The translations under genes and the position numbers were made by a program. From assembly GCF_008245045.1 (NCBI RefSeq), contig NZ_CP043428.1, forward strand, positions 1,302,001-1,366,000: a DNA stretch of 64,000 nt. The letters are read 5' to 3'. Shown here one piece after another: positions 8,733-18,244 of this stretch (position 1 is the first letter of the stretch; each line of letters begins with the position of its first letter). Source of the DNA: Campylobacter volucris. GTDB taxonomy: Bacteria > Campylobacterota > Campylobacteria > Campylobacterales > Campylobacteraceae. Under the pieces are notes generated by a model. That model was given only the letters and a program-made list of their open reading frames with translations. It made no database searches and was not told the origin of the DNA.

Positions 8733-10562
8733 TTAATAAGTTTTAATTTTACTACATAAAGATTTAACATCAAGTCCTAGATGTTTTTGCACCATATCTG
8801 TCTTACCATGGGTGATAAAATAATCTTCATATTCAAAACTAACAACTTTGATATGATTTAATCCTTCTTTTTGTAAAAAATTCATAATCAAACTTCCAAC
8901 CCCGCCAATCTTAGCACTATCTGAAAAAATAAACCAAATTTTACTCTTCATAGCAAATTCTTTTAAACAAGCTTCATCCAGCGGCTTTACAAATACAAGA
9001 TCAATTAAATTTGCATATTCTTGACCAAGTTCATCCAAAACTAATTTTGCTCTTGCTACACCTTGTCCAAATCCTAAAAAAACTTTATCGCTTTGATTTT
9101 CTATTAGAATTTGAGCTTTGGCAAGTTGAATTTTTTTTGCTTGAAATTCATTATCTAAAATAAAATTACCCCTAGGATAACGAAAAGCAAAAACGCCTTG
9201 ATGAAAATAAGCATATTCCATAATTTCTTCCATCATTGCTTCATCTCTTGGGGCAGCTATGGTTACATTGGGTATAGCGCTTAAAAAACTTATATCAAAA
9301 ACACCTTGATGGGTTTCTCCATCTTCACCTACAATTCCAGCTCTATCCATAGCAATAACTACATTTAAATTCATAATCGCACAATCATGGATTACTTGAT
9401 CATAAGCTCTTTGCATAAAAGTGCTATAAATTGCTATAAAAGGCTTAAAACCTTCTTTTGCCATAGCAGCCATAGAAGTAACTGCATGTTGTTCTGCAAT
9501 TGCAACATCCCAAAAACGCTCAGGATATTTTTCTATAAGCTTATCAAGCCCTGTTCCACTAGGCATAGCAGCAGTTACCCCTACTATATTTTCATATTTT
9601 TGAGCCAAATTTAACAAAGTATTGGCAAAAATTTCAGTAGCACTTTTTTTATTTACTCCTTGCTTTAAACTTTCTCCACTATTAACATCAAAAGCACCCA
9701 CGCCATGCCATTTTGCATTTTTTCCTTCAGCGAGCATATAGCCTTTACCTTTGATAGTTTGAGCATGAACTACACAAGGTTTTTGCATCGCTTTGGCCTG
9801 ATTTAAAGCATTAATAATCTCATTAATATTATGCCCATCAATTGGTCCGATATATTCAAGCCCTAATTCTTCAAATAAAAGACCAGGAGTAATCAATCTT
9901 AAACTTTCTTCAAAACGCTTAGCCATATAAGAAGCACCTTGAGGAAAATACTCTAAAATATTTTCAATGCGTTTTTTAAATTTTTGGTAAAACTGTGTAG
10001 CCATAGCTTGAGAAAGATATTTTGATATAGCACCAATTGGTTTTGAAATACTCATTTCATTATCATTTAAAATGATAACACAAGGATATTCTCTATCTCC
10101 TAACTCATTTAAAGCTTCATAAGCCATACCAGCACTTAAAGCTCCATCTCCAATCAAAACCACAGGCAAGCGATCTTCATTTTTTAATCTTATAGCCTTG
10201 CACGCTCCAACTGCTAAAGAAACAGAAGTACTAGAATGTCCTGCAACAAAATAATCGCCCTCATCAGGCTTTGTATAGCCACTTAGGCCATTAAATTGTC
10301 TTAAAGTATGGAAAATATCATATTTTTTATTTAAAAGTTTGTGAGGGTAAGATTGGTGTGAAACATCAAAAATAAATGGATCTTTATCAACATCAAAAAC
10401 ATAATGCATCCCGATACTAAGCTCTACTACTCCCAAATTTGAGCTTAAATGTCCGCCATTTTTACTTACTGTATCAATAATGATTTTACGCAAAGAAGAA
10501 GCTAGATTTTCTAGCTCTTTAATGCTCATTTGTTTGATATTTAAATGTTCAAAATCTATCAT
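8733..10562 (-). CDS. dxs: 1-deoxy-D-xylulose-5-phosphate synthase
   Basis: DXS condenses pyruvate and glyceraldehyde-3-phosphate in the first step of the MEP isoprenoid pathway. The 609-residue protein has the thiamine diphosphate motif GDGALSAGMAYEALNE, HSSTS near the N-terminus and the transketolase pyrimidine-domain stretch DRAGIVGEDGETHQG. It overlaps fliH by ATGA, so it is co-translated with flagellar genes, an arrangement also seen in C. jejuni. The 81 bases between it and perR are AT-rich. Confidence 0.97.
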   Translation of the reverse strand: MIDFEHLNIKQMSIKELENLASSLRKIIIDTVSKNGGHLSSNLGVVELSIGMHYVFDVDKDPFIFDVSHQSYPHKLLNKKYDIFHTLRQFNGLSGYTKPDEGDYFVAGHSSTSVSLAVGACKAIRLKNEDRLPVVLIGDGALSAGMAYEALNELGDREYPCVIILNDNEMSISKPIGAISKYLSQAMATQFYQKFKKRIENILEYFPQGASYMAKRFEESLRLITPGLLFEELGLEYIGPIDGHNINEIINALNQAKAMQKPCVVHAQTIKGKGYMLAEGKNAKWHGVGAFDVNSGESLKQGVNKKSATEIFANTLLNLAQKYENIVGVTAAMPSGTGLDKLIEKYPERFWDVAIAEQHAVTSMAAMAKEGFKPFIAIYSTFMQRAYDQVIHDCAIMNLNVVIAMDRAGIVGEDGETHQGVFDISFLSAIPNVTIAAPRDEAMMEEIMEYAYFHQGVFAFRYPRGNFILDNEFQAKKIQLAKAQILIENQSDKVFLGFGQGVARAKLVLDELGQEYANLIDLVFVKPLDEACLKEFAMKSKIWFIFSDSAKIGGVGSLIMNFLQKEGLNHIKVVSFEYEDYFITHGKTDMVQKHLGLDVKSLCSKIKTY

Positions 10563-11371
10563 TCATTTGCCATATTTTTGATTTTTTGCAAACGAGAATT
10601 GAGGTTTGATTCTATATTACCTGCATCACTAAGTACTAAAATACTACCTTTATTTATGGCATCATCTACACTAAATTTAATATTATCACTTTGCAAATGC
10701 TCTTTTACATAGTCAAAATCATAAGGATTTAATTTTAATTCTATTTTAGTGGCATTTTTAAGTTCATTCATTAATTCTTTTGCTAAATTCAAAGCAATAG
10801 CAGAAGAATTTTCTTCTAATTCTTTAGCGATGACTTCTTTAGCAATAACCACAGCTGTATCTGCGAGTTCATTTTCATTTTTAAGCAAAAAATTATTTAA
10901 AGTTTCAATGGTATTTTCTAATTTTTCCACACTTTTTAGATATTTTTCTTTTAAATTTGCAAGTTCATCTTCAAAAGCTTTTTGAGCTTCATCATAACCT
11001 TCTTTAGTGTATTTTTCTTTAGCATGCTCAAGCTCACTAGCTAAGCGATTATTAAATTCTGCTTCTTGACTTTCTATTTGCATTTGAAGTTTAATGATGT
11101 TTCCAGACATTTCATCGGTTTTTTTGAGCAAATCTTCTACAAAATCAGGTTGGATTTGTGGAGCTGGAGCTTGATTAATGTTTTCATTCTCTTGGATTGG
11201 ATCAACTTGCAAAGTGTTGGGCTCTATGGTAGTTTTTTGAGGAGTTTGAATTTCTTCGCTTGGTTTAGCTTCTTCATTAGAAGCTATCTCACTCATTACT
11301 TTAAAATGATAATTTTCAACCACATGATTAGTTATATTAGCACTTGAAATCACATTAGTTAATTTTGCCAT
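10559..11371 (-). CDS. fliH: Flagellar assembly protein FliH
   Basis: FliH is the stator-like regulator of the flagellar export ATPase FliI. This 270-residue protein has a Glu/Gln/Pro-rich N-terminal third (about residues 35-75), a long coiled coil (about 85-165) and a globular C-terminal domain ending in LQKIKNMANE. Sequence similarity to FliH is generally weak, so the call leans on the position directly after fliG and fliF. It ends in an ATGA overlap with dxs. Confidence 0.9.
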   Translation of the reverse strand: MAKLTNVISSANITNHVVENYHFKVMSEIASNEEAKPSEEIQTPQKTTIEPNTLQVDPIQENENINQAPAPQIQPDFVEDLLKKTDEMSGNIIKLQMQIESQEAEFNNRLASELEHAKEKYTKEGYDEAQKAFEDELANLKEKYLKSVEKLENTIETLNNFLLKNENELADTAVVIAKEVIAKELEENSSAIALNLAKELMNELKNATKIELKLNPYDFDYVKEHLQSDNIKFSVDDAINKGSILVLSDAGNIESNLNSRLQKIKNMANE

Positions 11372-11375
11372 ATTC

Positions 11376-12404
11376 TTACTCTATCATCTCATCTGCCTCA
11401 CCCACTTGGATAAGACCTTGTTCAGCTAATTTTTGCACCACTTCAACAACTTTTCTTTGTGCTTCTTCCACATCTTTTACACGCACAGCACCCAAAAAGC
11501 CCATCTCTTCAACAAAAGCTTCAGCAGCACGCGTAGACATATTTGCCATAAATTTTTGTTTTAAATCTTCGCTTGCCCCTTTTAAACCTATCATCAAATC
11601 ACGCTTATCAGCAGCTTTTAGAACTTCTCTTATTGCATTAGTGCTAAGTTGAGAAATATCATCAAATGTAAACATTAAATCTTTAATGGTAGTTGCAAGT
11701 TTTTCATCACTTTGCTCGATATAAGTAAGAGTTGTCTTAGAAGCTTTTTGTCCTAGGCGGTTGAGCACTTCAGCAACTGCTCTTGGACCACCAACTTCAA
11801 CTTTATAAGAGGTAAGACTTTCAAGTTTGCTTTCAAGCACAGCAGATACTCTTTTGATAATTGATGGTGAAATATCTCCAAGATTTGCCATTCTAATTAC
11901 AACTTCAGCTCTTAATTCATCGCTAAAATATTCTAAAGTTTCAGCAGCTTGAGTAGTATCCATATGTGCTAAAATCAAAGCAATAGTTTGAGGATGCTCT
12001 TTGATGATGAAATCTGCAAGTTGTTGAGGCTTGATTTGAGAAAGATAAGCAAAATTTTGATTATTTTCCATACTTTTGGTAAGTTTTTCCAAAATTTTAC
12101 CTGCAATCTCAGGACCAAAAGTTCTAAATAGAATTTCTTTTGCATATTCCAAACCACCACTTTTAAGGTATTGGTTAGATTGAAGTAAGGTGTAAAATTC
12201 TTCAAGAACTGCAGTAGCAACAGGCTTATCTACATTTTTTGCTAAAGCAATATAACGAGAAATTTCAGTAATAACATTAATATCCATATGAGAAAATAAA
12301 ACCGTAGTTACATCTTCTCCAAGCTGAATCAAAAATATAGCGACCTTTTCTGGCATAGAAAGGTCATCATAGACCATTTTTTGTTCTTCACTGAGCTTTA
12401 TCAT
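11376..12404 (-). CDS. fliG: Flagellar motor switch protein FliG
   Basis: FliG is the rotor protein that contacts the MotA stator and the MS ring. The 342-residue length is normal. The middle domain EHPQTIALILAHMD and the C-terminal torque helix region, including MFTFDDISQL and REVLKAAD, are intact. The ATG overlaps the fliF TAA by one base, so the two are translationally coupled; fliH follows after 4 bases. Confidence 0.97.
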   Translation of the reverse strand: MIKLSEEQKMVYDDLSMPEKVAIFLIQLGEDVTTVLFSHMDINVITEISRYIALAKNVDKPVATAVLEEFYTLLQSNQYLKSGGLEYAKEILFRTFGPEIAGKILEKLTKSMENNQNFAYLSQIKPQQLADFIIKEHPQTIALILAHMDTTQAAETLEYFSDELRAEVVIRMANLGDISPSIIKRVSAVLESKLESLTSYKVEVGGPRAVAEVLNRLGQKASKTTLTYIEQSDEKLATTIKDLMFTFDDISQLSTNAIREVLKAADKRDLMIGLKGASEDLKQKFMANMSTRAAEAFVEEMGFLGAVRVKDVEEAQRKVVEVVQKLAEQGLIQVGEADEMIE

Positions 12405-14089
12405 TAGATATCCTTCTCACCAAATTCTGCATCATTTTCAACGAGCTTTTGCAAAAGTAAAGCAACCTCTTCACTTTTTTCATTTGCAACCCCTCTTAGT
12501 TTTTCAAGCAATACATCATATTGCAATGCATCCTCATCAAAACTATCACCAAAACCAAGTTGCTCTTCGACCTTTTTACGCGCAGCATTGAATTTTTCAA
12601 TAGCATCTTCAGCATCATCGATAACTTGGCCATCTTTGCCTTCCATTTCTTCTTCAAGTTTGATATCTGCAAGCATTTTTTGTGAAAATGGCACGATAAC
12701 TTTTTTGTAAAAAATGAAAAGTAAAATCGCTGCAAAAACATACTTAACAGGTGGAATGAATGGTTCAACAAATCTATTATAAAATGTTTGGACTTTATCT
12801 TCAACCTTAGCAGTTTTGTGAAATTCTAAATTATCTACTTCGACTGCATCACCCCTTGCAAGATTAAATCCTATAGCACCTTTAGTTAAATTTTCAATTG
12901 ATTGAATTTCTCTTTCGCTTAAAGGAACATACTCATTAGTAATATTACCTTGATCATCAGTAATAACCTTGTACTTACCATCTACCACAACCGCAGCTGA
13001 AATTCTTTTAATGGTTGCAAATTGTTTAGTCGTATTGGTAACTTTTTTTGAAATCTCATTATTAGTCGTAGTTTGTTTTTTACTATAAACTTCGCGTGCT
13101 CCATTATCATCTAAACCTTCTACTGGGCCTATATTTGAAACAGCTCCTGGCACACCTTGAATTTCTTTTTCTTTAAAACCTTCTCTGTGCTCTTCTAAAG
13201 TTTGTTCACCGCGTATAACTGTATTTGGATCAAAAACTTCACTTTGTGATTGTTCTTTAGAAAAATCATAATCAATACTAACCTTAGCAACAACTCTATC
13301 ATAACCGCCTGCAAAAGGAGCAATAGCTGCTATAATTTTTTGCTCTAACTCATATTCTTGATCTCTTTTGTATTTAATCTGAGCTGCGATCAAATCATCT
13401 GCAAAACCTTCTTCATCATCAAGGGGAATACCTTTTTGATCGGTAATTTTTACATTTTCAGGAGTAAGTTTTGTAACTGAAGAAGAAATTAAATTTTTAA
13501 TCCCCATAATTTGTTTTTTATTAAGCTTTAAACCATCTTTTACAGTCAAGGTAACTGAAGCCGTTGGTGGAACTTGTTGTTGGGTAAAAAGTGTATCTTT
13601 TGCAAAAGCAATATGCACGGTTGCACTATGAATAGGCTCTAAACTTTCTATAGTTCTAGCAAGTTCACCTTCTAAGGCTCGTTGGTATTTTACTTTTTGC
13701 TCTGCTTCTGTTGCACCAAATTCTTGCTTGTCAAAAAGCTCAAAACCTACTTTATTATCTTTTGGTAATAATCCAGCCGAAGCTACTGCTAAACGCTGTT
13801 TATAAACTTGATCATTTGGAACTAAGATAGTTCCTTCATTACGCAAAACATATGGAACGCCATTTTTTTCAAGCTGAGCTACAATCATCGCTGAATCACT
13901 AGTATTTGCATTTTCAAACAATACTGAATATCCAGCATCATTAGCTGCACTTGAACCACTTCTAAATAGAGTTAAAAAAACTAAAAATCCAACTACAACC
14001 ACGATAGATGCGGCAATAATAATGCGTTGTCTTAAACTTAAATTTTGATAAAGCTGACCAACTTGGTGCAGCATAGTTTTATAATCCAT
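12404..14089 (-). CDS. fliF: Flagellar MS-ring protein FliF
   Basis: FliF forms the membrane ring on which the flagellar motor and export gate are built. The 561-residue protein has an N-terminal membrane helix (about residues 25-45), ring-building domains with the typical RALEGELARTIESL stretch, and a second membrane helix (about 445-465). An acidic C-terminal tail binds FliG. It begins 14 bases after hisC with no visible dedicated promoter, so the motor genes appear to be read with the amino acid genes upstream. Confidence 0.97.
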   Translation of the reverse strand: MDYKTMLHQVGQLYQNLSLRQRIIIAASIVVVVGFLVFLTLFRSGSSAANDAGYSVLFENANTSDSAMIVAQLEKNGVPYVLRNEGTILVPNDQVYKQRLAVASAGLLPKDNKVGFELFDKQEFGATEAEQKVKYQRALEGELARTIESLEPIHSATVHIAFAKDTLFTQQQVPPTASVTLTVKDGLKLNKKQIMGIKNLISSSVTKLTPENVKITDQKGIPLDDEEGFADDLIAAQIKYKRDQEYELEQKIIAAIAPFAGGYDRVVAKVSIDYDFSKEQSQSEVFDPNTVIRGEQTLEEHREGFKEKEIQGVPGAVSNIGPVEGLDDNGAREVYSKKQTTTNNEISKKVTNTTKQFATIKRISAAVVVDGKYKVITDDQGNITNEYVPLSEREIQSIENLTKGAIGFNLARGDAVEVDNLEFHKTAKVEDKVQTFYNRFVEPFIPPVKYVFAAILLFIFYKKVIVPFSQKMLADIKLEEEMEGKDGQVIDDAEDAIEKFNAARKKVEEQLGFGDSFDEDALQYDVLLEKLRGVANEKSEEVALLLQKLVENDAEFGEKDI

Positions 14090-14103
14090 CTAATCCCTAT
14101 AAG

Positions 14104-15195
14104 TTAAAAAATTTTAGAAAATTCTTCAAAAAATCTTGAATTTTCGTATTCTGTGCCTATGCTTATACGCACAGCATTTAAACCATAACTTTGTAAATTT
14201 CTTATTATTATACCTTTTTTAAGCAATTTTTCAGATAAATCTGTGCTATTTTTTTCATCAAAAAAATATGTAATAAAATTTGTATAGCTTTCTATATATG
14301 AAATTTTATTTTTTTTAGCAAAATCTTCAAAGAATTTCATTTGTAAAAAATTATTTTTTAAAGTTTTAAAAATAAATTCTTCATCATTTAAAGCAGCGTA
14401 TGCAGCTTTAAGGCTTAAATTAGTGACATTAAAAGGTGCTCTTAATTTATAAAAAGCATCAATGATTTCTTTACAAGCTACACCATAGCCAATTCTCATA
14501 CCACCTAAGCCATAAAGCTTTGAAAAAGTTCCTAGATAAACAACATTAATAAATTTATTAATGAGCTCTTGTGGATTAATATGTTTGTTTTTATCCTTAA
14601 AACTTGCAAATTCATTATATGCCCCATCAATTACAATCAAACAATCCTCATCAATTTTTTCTATAAATTCAAACACTTGTGTTTTATCTAAACATTCTCC
14701 TAAAGGATTATTAGGCAAGCATAAAAAAATCACTTTGATATCATTTTTGTATTTTTTATAAAGCTCATATAGTTCATCTATATCATGAATAAGACTTTGA
14801 GTTTTATAAACTTTTACGCCTAGCTGCTTTGCATATATTTCATACATTGCAAAACTAACACCACATTGCAAATAAGCTTTACTATGATCAAGCTTAGCAT
14901 GGATGGCATATTCTATGATTTGATCGCTACCACTACCTATAATGATATTTTCTTTTTGAACCTTAAATTTGTCTGCTAAAGCTTGTTTTAACTCACTCAT
15001 AGTATCATCAGGATAAAGATATGCTAAATGAGCATTGTTTATGATTGCCTCTTTGGCTTTTGGACTTACTCCATAAGGATTTTCATTGCTTGCTAGTTTG
15101 ATAACTTCTTTTAAACCAAATTCTTTCGCAATCAACTCTATATCTTTTCCACTCTCGTAGGTTTTAATATTTTTTAAAAAAGGATTAAATTCCAT
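14104..15195 (-). CDS. hisC: Histidinol-phosphate aminotransferase
   Basis: HisC is a PLP enzyme that converts imidazole-acetol phosphate to histidinol phosphate. Family motifs ASNENPYG, CLPNNPLGE, the PLP-Lys region GTFSKLYGLGGMRIGYG and the C-terminal RISIGT are all present. In some bacteria the same enzyme acts on aromatic amino acids, which would suit the neighbour pheA. Two ATGs lie next to each other (15198 and 15195). The second has the better spacing from AGGAGA, so I use it, giving 363 residues. It overlaps the 3' end of pheA. Confidence 0.95.
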   Translation of the reverse strand: MEFNPFLKNIKTYESGKDIELIAKEFGLKEVIKLASNENPYGVSPKAKEAIINNAHLAYLYPDDTMSELKQALADKFKVQKENIIIGSGSDQIIEYAIHAKLDHSKAYLQCGVSFAMYEIYAKQLGVKVYKTQSLIHDIDELYELYKKYKNDIKVIFLCLPNNPLGECLDKTQVFEFIEKIDEDCLIVIDGAYNEFASFKDKNKHINPQELINKFINVVYLGTFSKLYGLGGMRIGYGVACKEIIDAFYKLRAPFNVTNLSLKAAYAALNDEEFIFKTLKNNFLQMKFFEDFAKKNKISYIESYTNFITYFFDEKNSTDLSEKLLKKGIIIRNLQSYGLNAVRISIGTEYENSRFFEEFSKIF

Positions 15196-16258
15196 CATCT
15201 TCTCCTGATAAATATGAACCTAACCATTGGATATAATCAGCCTTTTTGATTACCCTTTGAACATTTTCATCATCAATGTGTCCTTCAAAGTCTATATAAA
15301 AACTATGGATAAATTCTCTTGTTTTGATAGGACGAGATTCTAATTTTGTAAGATTAATCCCTTCTTTTTTAAATTCATAAAGTAAATCACTAAGTCCTCC
15401 TGGCTTATGCGCAGTATGAGCTAAAATAGAAGTTTTACAATTAGTCATTTTAGGAAGTGTTATATCGCTAAGTATTAAAAATCTTGTGCGATTTGCTAAA
15501 TTATCTTCAATCCTTTCAAATAAAACTGGAACATTATAAAGCTTAGCTGCTATTTTTGAACAAATTGCAGCTGATTGTGTATCTTGCGAAGCTAAATAGG
15601 CAGCATTGGCTGTTGATTTACTTGCGATAAATTCCACCTCATTTAAATCATGACTTTCCAAAAAATTTTTACATTGGTTGTAACCTTGCGGATGAGAGTA
15701 AATCCTTTTAATTTCTTTTAAATTTTCACTCATACTTATAAAAGAATGATGTATATCCATATAAAGTTCAGCAAAAATTTTCACCTCTTCATATTTACCT
15801 AAACAATCAAGCGTAACCCCAACTGCACCTGCTGTATTATTTTCTATAGGGACAACTCCATATTTTGCTTCTTTATGAGAAAGTTCTTTAAAAACATCTT
15901 CAATAGTTGCTAAAGCATTATAACGACTCATAGCTCCAAAACGACTTCTAGCAGCTTGATGAGTATAACTCCCTTCAGGCCCTAAATATGCAATACTTTG
16001 AGGCATTTCTAAATTTCTTGAAACAGCAAAAATTTCTTGATAAATTGCTTCGATTGCATTTTGATCTAATAAACCATGATTATTATTTTTCAATCGATTT
16101 ATAATCGCTCTTTCTCGCTCAGGTCTATAAATATGTCCGCCTATATTTTGCTTAATTTCCCCTATATTTTTTACATAAAGCATTCTTTCATTAAGCAAAT
16201 TTAAAATTTTATCATCTATACTATCAACTTTTAAGCGTAATGTTTCTATCTCTTTCAT
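15185..16258 (-). CDS. pheA: Chorismate mutase / prephenate dehydratase
   Basis: This bifunctional enzyme makes phenylpyruvate from chorismate for phenylalanine synthesis. An AroQ-type mutase domain (about residues 1-85) precedes the dehydratase domain (YLGPEGSYTHQA, about 93-104, through NRTRFLIL). A C-terminal ACT domain with ESRPIKTREF gives feedback control by Phe. The length of 357 residues is normal. It overlaps the upstream HAD gene by ATGA and the downstream hisC by 11 bases. Confidence 0.97.
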   Translation of the reverse strand: MKEIETLRLKVDSIDDKILNLLNERMLYVKNIGEIKQNIGGHIYRPERERAIINRLKNNNHGLLDQNAIEAIYQEIFAVSRNLEMPQSIAYLGPEGSYTHQAARSRFGAMSRYNALATIEDVFKELSHKEAKYGVVPIENNTAGAVGVTLDCLGKYEEVKIFAELYMDIHHSFISMSENLKEIKRIYSHPQGYNQCKNFLESHDLNEVEFIASKSTANAAYLASQDTQSAAICSKIAAKLYNVPVLFERIEDNLANRTRFLILSDITLPKMTNCKTSILAHTAHKPGGLSDLLYEFKKEGINLTKLESRPIKTREFIHSFYIDFEGHIDDENVQRVIKKADYIQWLGSYLSGEDDGI

Positions 16259-17016
16259 TTAAACCTCGATATATAATAATCTTTAATGCTATCATATACA
16301 AAATTTAATTTAGAAGTATCTATACCTTTTGTATTTGAAATTTTACCGCTTAAAACTAATGCTGTTTGCATACCTAGTTCATAAGCTCCAAGCAAATCTC
16401 CTTTATAATCATCACTGATTATCAACACATCTTTAAATTCCACATCAAGCTTTTGCATTTTTAATAATTTTAAAGCACTATAGTAAAAAGCCTTACTTGG
16501 TTTTCCTATGACAGTATAGTCAAACTCATAACTATTTTTTAACATAGCCATGATGCTACCAACACCTGGGTAAAGATGATTATTTTTTTTATAAATACTA
16601 CCCTCATGCATAGCAATAGCTTTAATACCATTTTTTACATACTCAATCATTTTAGCAAAATCTTGAAATTTAAAATCATCATAACTTGCTACCAAAAAAG
16701 CTTGTGGATTATTAAAATCAAGCTCATAGCCTAATTCTTCCAAGCTTTGTAAAAATTCCTTTGCTCCAAAAGCTGCGATTTTACATGGTTTTAAATAATC
16801 TTTTAAAACACAAAAAGGATCAATATAGCAATCTTTTTTAATCTCAAAACCTAAATTTTGCAAATCATTTAAAAAATGAATTTTTTTAGTATTATTGGTA
16901 ATGATAACATAGGCAATATTCTTATCATTTAAGGCTTTGATTAAATCCAAAGATCCTTGGATAGGACTTTTATTAGCATCTGATATTAAAGTTCCTTGAA
17001 CATCTAAAAAAAGCAT
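16255..17016 (-). CDS. HAD-IIA family phosphatase-like protein
   Basis: This 253-residue protein resembles NagD-type HAD hydrolases. Motif II (ITNNTK), motif III (GKPSKAFYYS) and motif IV (ISDDYKGD) are present. Motif I reads LDVQGT, so the nucleophilic Asp5 remains but the usual second acid-base Asp is a Gln. That could slow or change the phosphatase reaction. It sits between lysA and pheA with 1-base and ATGA junctions, as does Cj0315 in C. jejuni. The substrate cannot be told from sequence. Confidence 0.85.
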   Translation of the reverse strand: MLFLDVQGTLISDANKSPIQGSLDLIKALNDKNIAYVIITNNTKKIHFLNDLQNLGFEIKKDCYIDPFCVLKDYLKPCKIAAFGAKEFLQSLEELGYELDFNNPQAFLVASYDDFKFQDFAKMIEYVKNGIKAIAMHEGSIYKKNNHLYPGVGSIMAMLKNSYEFDYTVIGKPSKAFYYSALKLLKMQKLDVEFKDVLIISDDYKGDLLGAYELGMQTALVLSGKISNTKGIDTSKLNFVYDSIKDYYISRFK

Positions 17017-17017
17017 T

Positions 17018-18226
17018 TTAATCCTTTAAAAATTCAAGCTCCAAAGCGATTTGATCTTCATAACTTTCTCTTTTTCTAATCATCCTAACTTTACCATTTT
17101 CATAGGCTAATTCACAAACTTTATTTCTAGTATTATAATTACTACTCATGCTAAAACCATAAGCACCTGCACTTTTTACTATAATCAAATCTCCAGACTT
17201 GGTACTTGGCAATTTTCTATTTTTTGCTAAAAAATCTCCACTTTCACAAATTCCACCCACTATATCACAAAAACTTTCATTTTCATGACTTTGGGCTAAA
17301 AGTTTTATCTCATGATAAGCTTCATATAAGCTTGGACGCAACAAATCATTCATCGCCCCATCTACCACTACAAAACGCTTTGAGCTATTAAATTTTTCAT
17401 ATAAAACCTTTGTTACAAATTCTCCCGCATTTGCAACCAAAAATCTTCCAGGCTCCATACCAATACACACATCAAGACCTTGCAAACTAGCTAAAATTCC
17501 TTGTGCATAATCATATAAATTTGGCTCTTGTTCGTCTTTATAACAAACTCCAAGACCACCACCTATATCAAAAAATTTAAGATTTATTTTCAACGCCAAA
17601 AGCTCTTTGACTAATTTTGCTACAATATTGGAAGCCTCGTGGATACTACTAATATCAAGAATTTGTGAGCCTATATGAAAATGCACTCCAACTGGCTCTA
17701 AAAATTTGGAATTTTTAGCATAAATATACATTTTTTTAGCATTTTCTATATCAACGCCAAATTTATTTTCATGTAAACCTGTAGAAATATAAGGATGGGT
17801 TTTTGCATCTACATTCGGATTTACTCTTATACTAATTCTTGCAGTTTTTTGAATTTTACTTGCAATTTGTTCTAGTAAAAGCATTTCAGCTTCACTTTCA
17901 AGATTAACATAAAGTATATTTTCCTTTAATGCATACTCAAGCTCATCAGCACTTTTACCCACTCCACTAAAAATAATCTTATATTTTTTAGCTCCTGCTT
18001 TTAAAGCTCTATAAATTTCTCCAGCACTTACACAATCAAATCCACTATCTAAAGAAGCCAAAAATTTCAAAACACTTAAATTAGAATTTGCTTTTACTGC
18101 ATAAAAAATTTGAGATTTTCTTGCCCTAAAAGCATCTTTTAGCATATAAAAACGACTTTTAATTTTGTCAAAATCATAAAGATAAAATGGAGTTTTATAC
18201 TGCTTTGCTAATTCATAATAATCCAT
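17018..18226 (-). CDS. lysA: Diaminopimelate decarboxylase
   Basis: LysA makes lysine from meso-diaminopimelate. The PLP-binding Lys45 (FYAVKANSN), HFHIGSQ, the GGGLG phosphate loop, EPGR and CESGD motifs are intact. I chose the ATG at 18224-18226 (MDYYELAK, 402 residues) because AAGG lies 6 bases upstream. The TTG two codons earlier is less likely. A DapB fragment lies at the right end of the window, but the two are not in one operon. Confidence 0.96.
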   Translation of the reverse strand: MDYYELAKQYKTPFYLYDFDKIKSRFYMLKDAFRARKSQIFYAVKANSNLSVLKFLASLDSGFDCVSAGEIYRALKAGAKKYKIIFSGVGKSADELEYALKENILYVNLESEAEMLLLEQIASKIQKTARISIRVNPNVDAKTHPYISTGLHENKFGVDIENAKKMYIYAKNSKFLEPVGVHFHIGSQILDISSIHEASNIVAKLVKELLALKINLKFFDIGGGLGVCYKDEQEPNLYDYAQGILASLQGLDVCIGMEPGRFLVANAGEFVTKVLYEKFNSSKRFVVVDGAMNDLLRPSLYEAYHEIKLLAQSHENESFCDIVGGICESGDFLAKNRKLPSTKSGDLIIVKSAGAYGFSMSSNYNTRNKVCELAYENGKVRMIRKRESYEDQIALELEFLKD

Positions 18227-18244
18227 AAACAACCTTTTTTGTAT

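Noticed and set aside
11365..11652. Ser/Ala-rich open frame on + opposite fliG
   Set aside because: It is a reverse reading of fliG codons, with no ribosome binding site or independent support.
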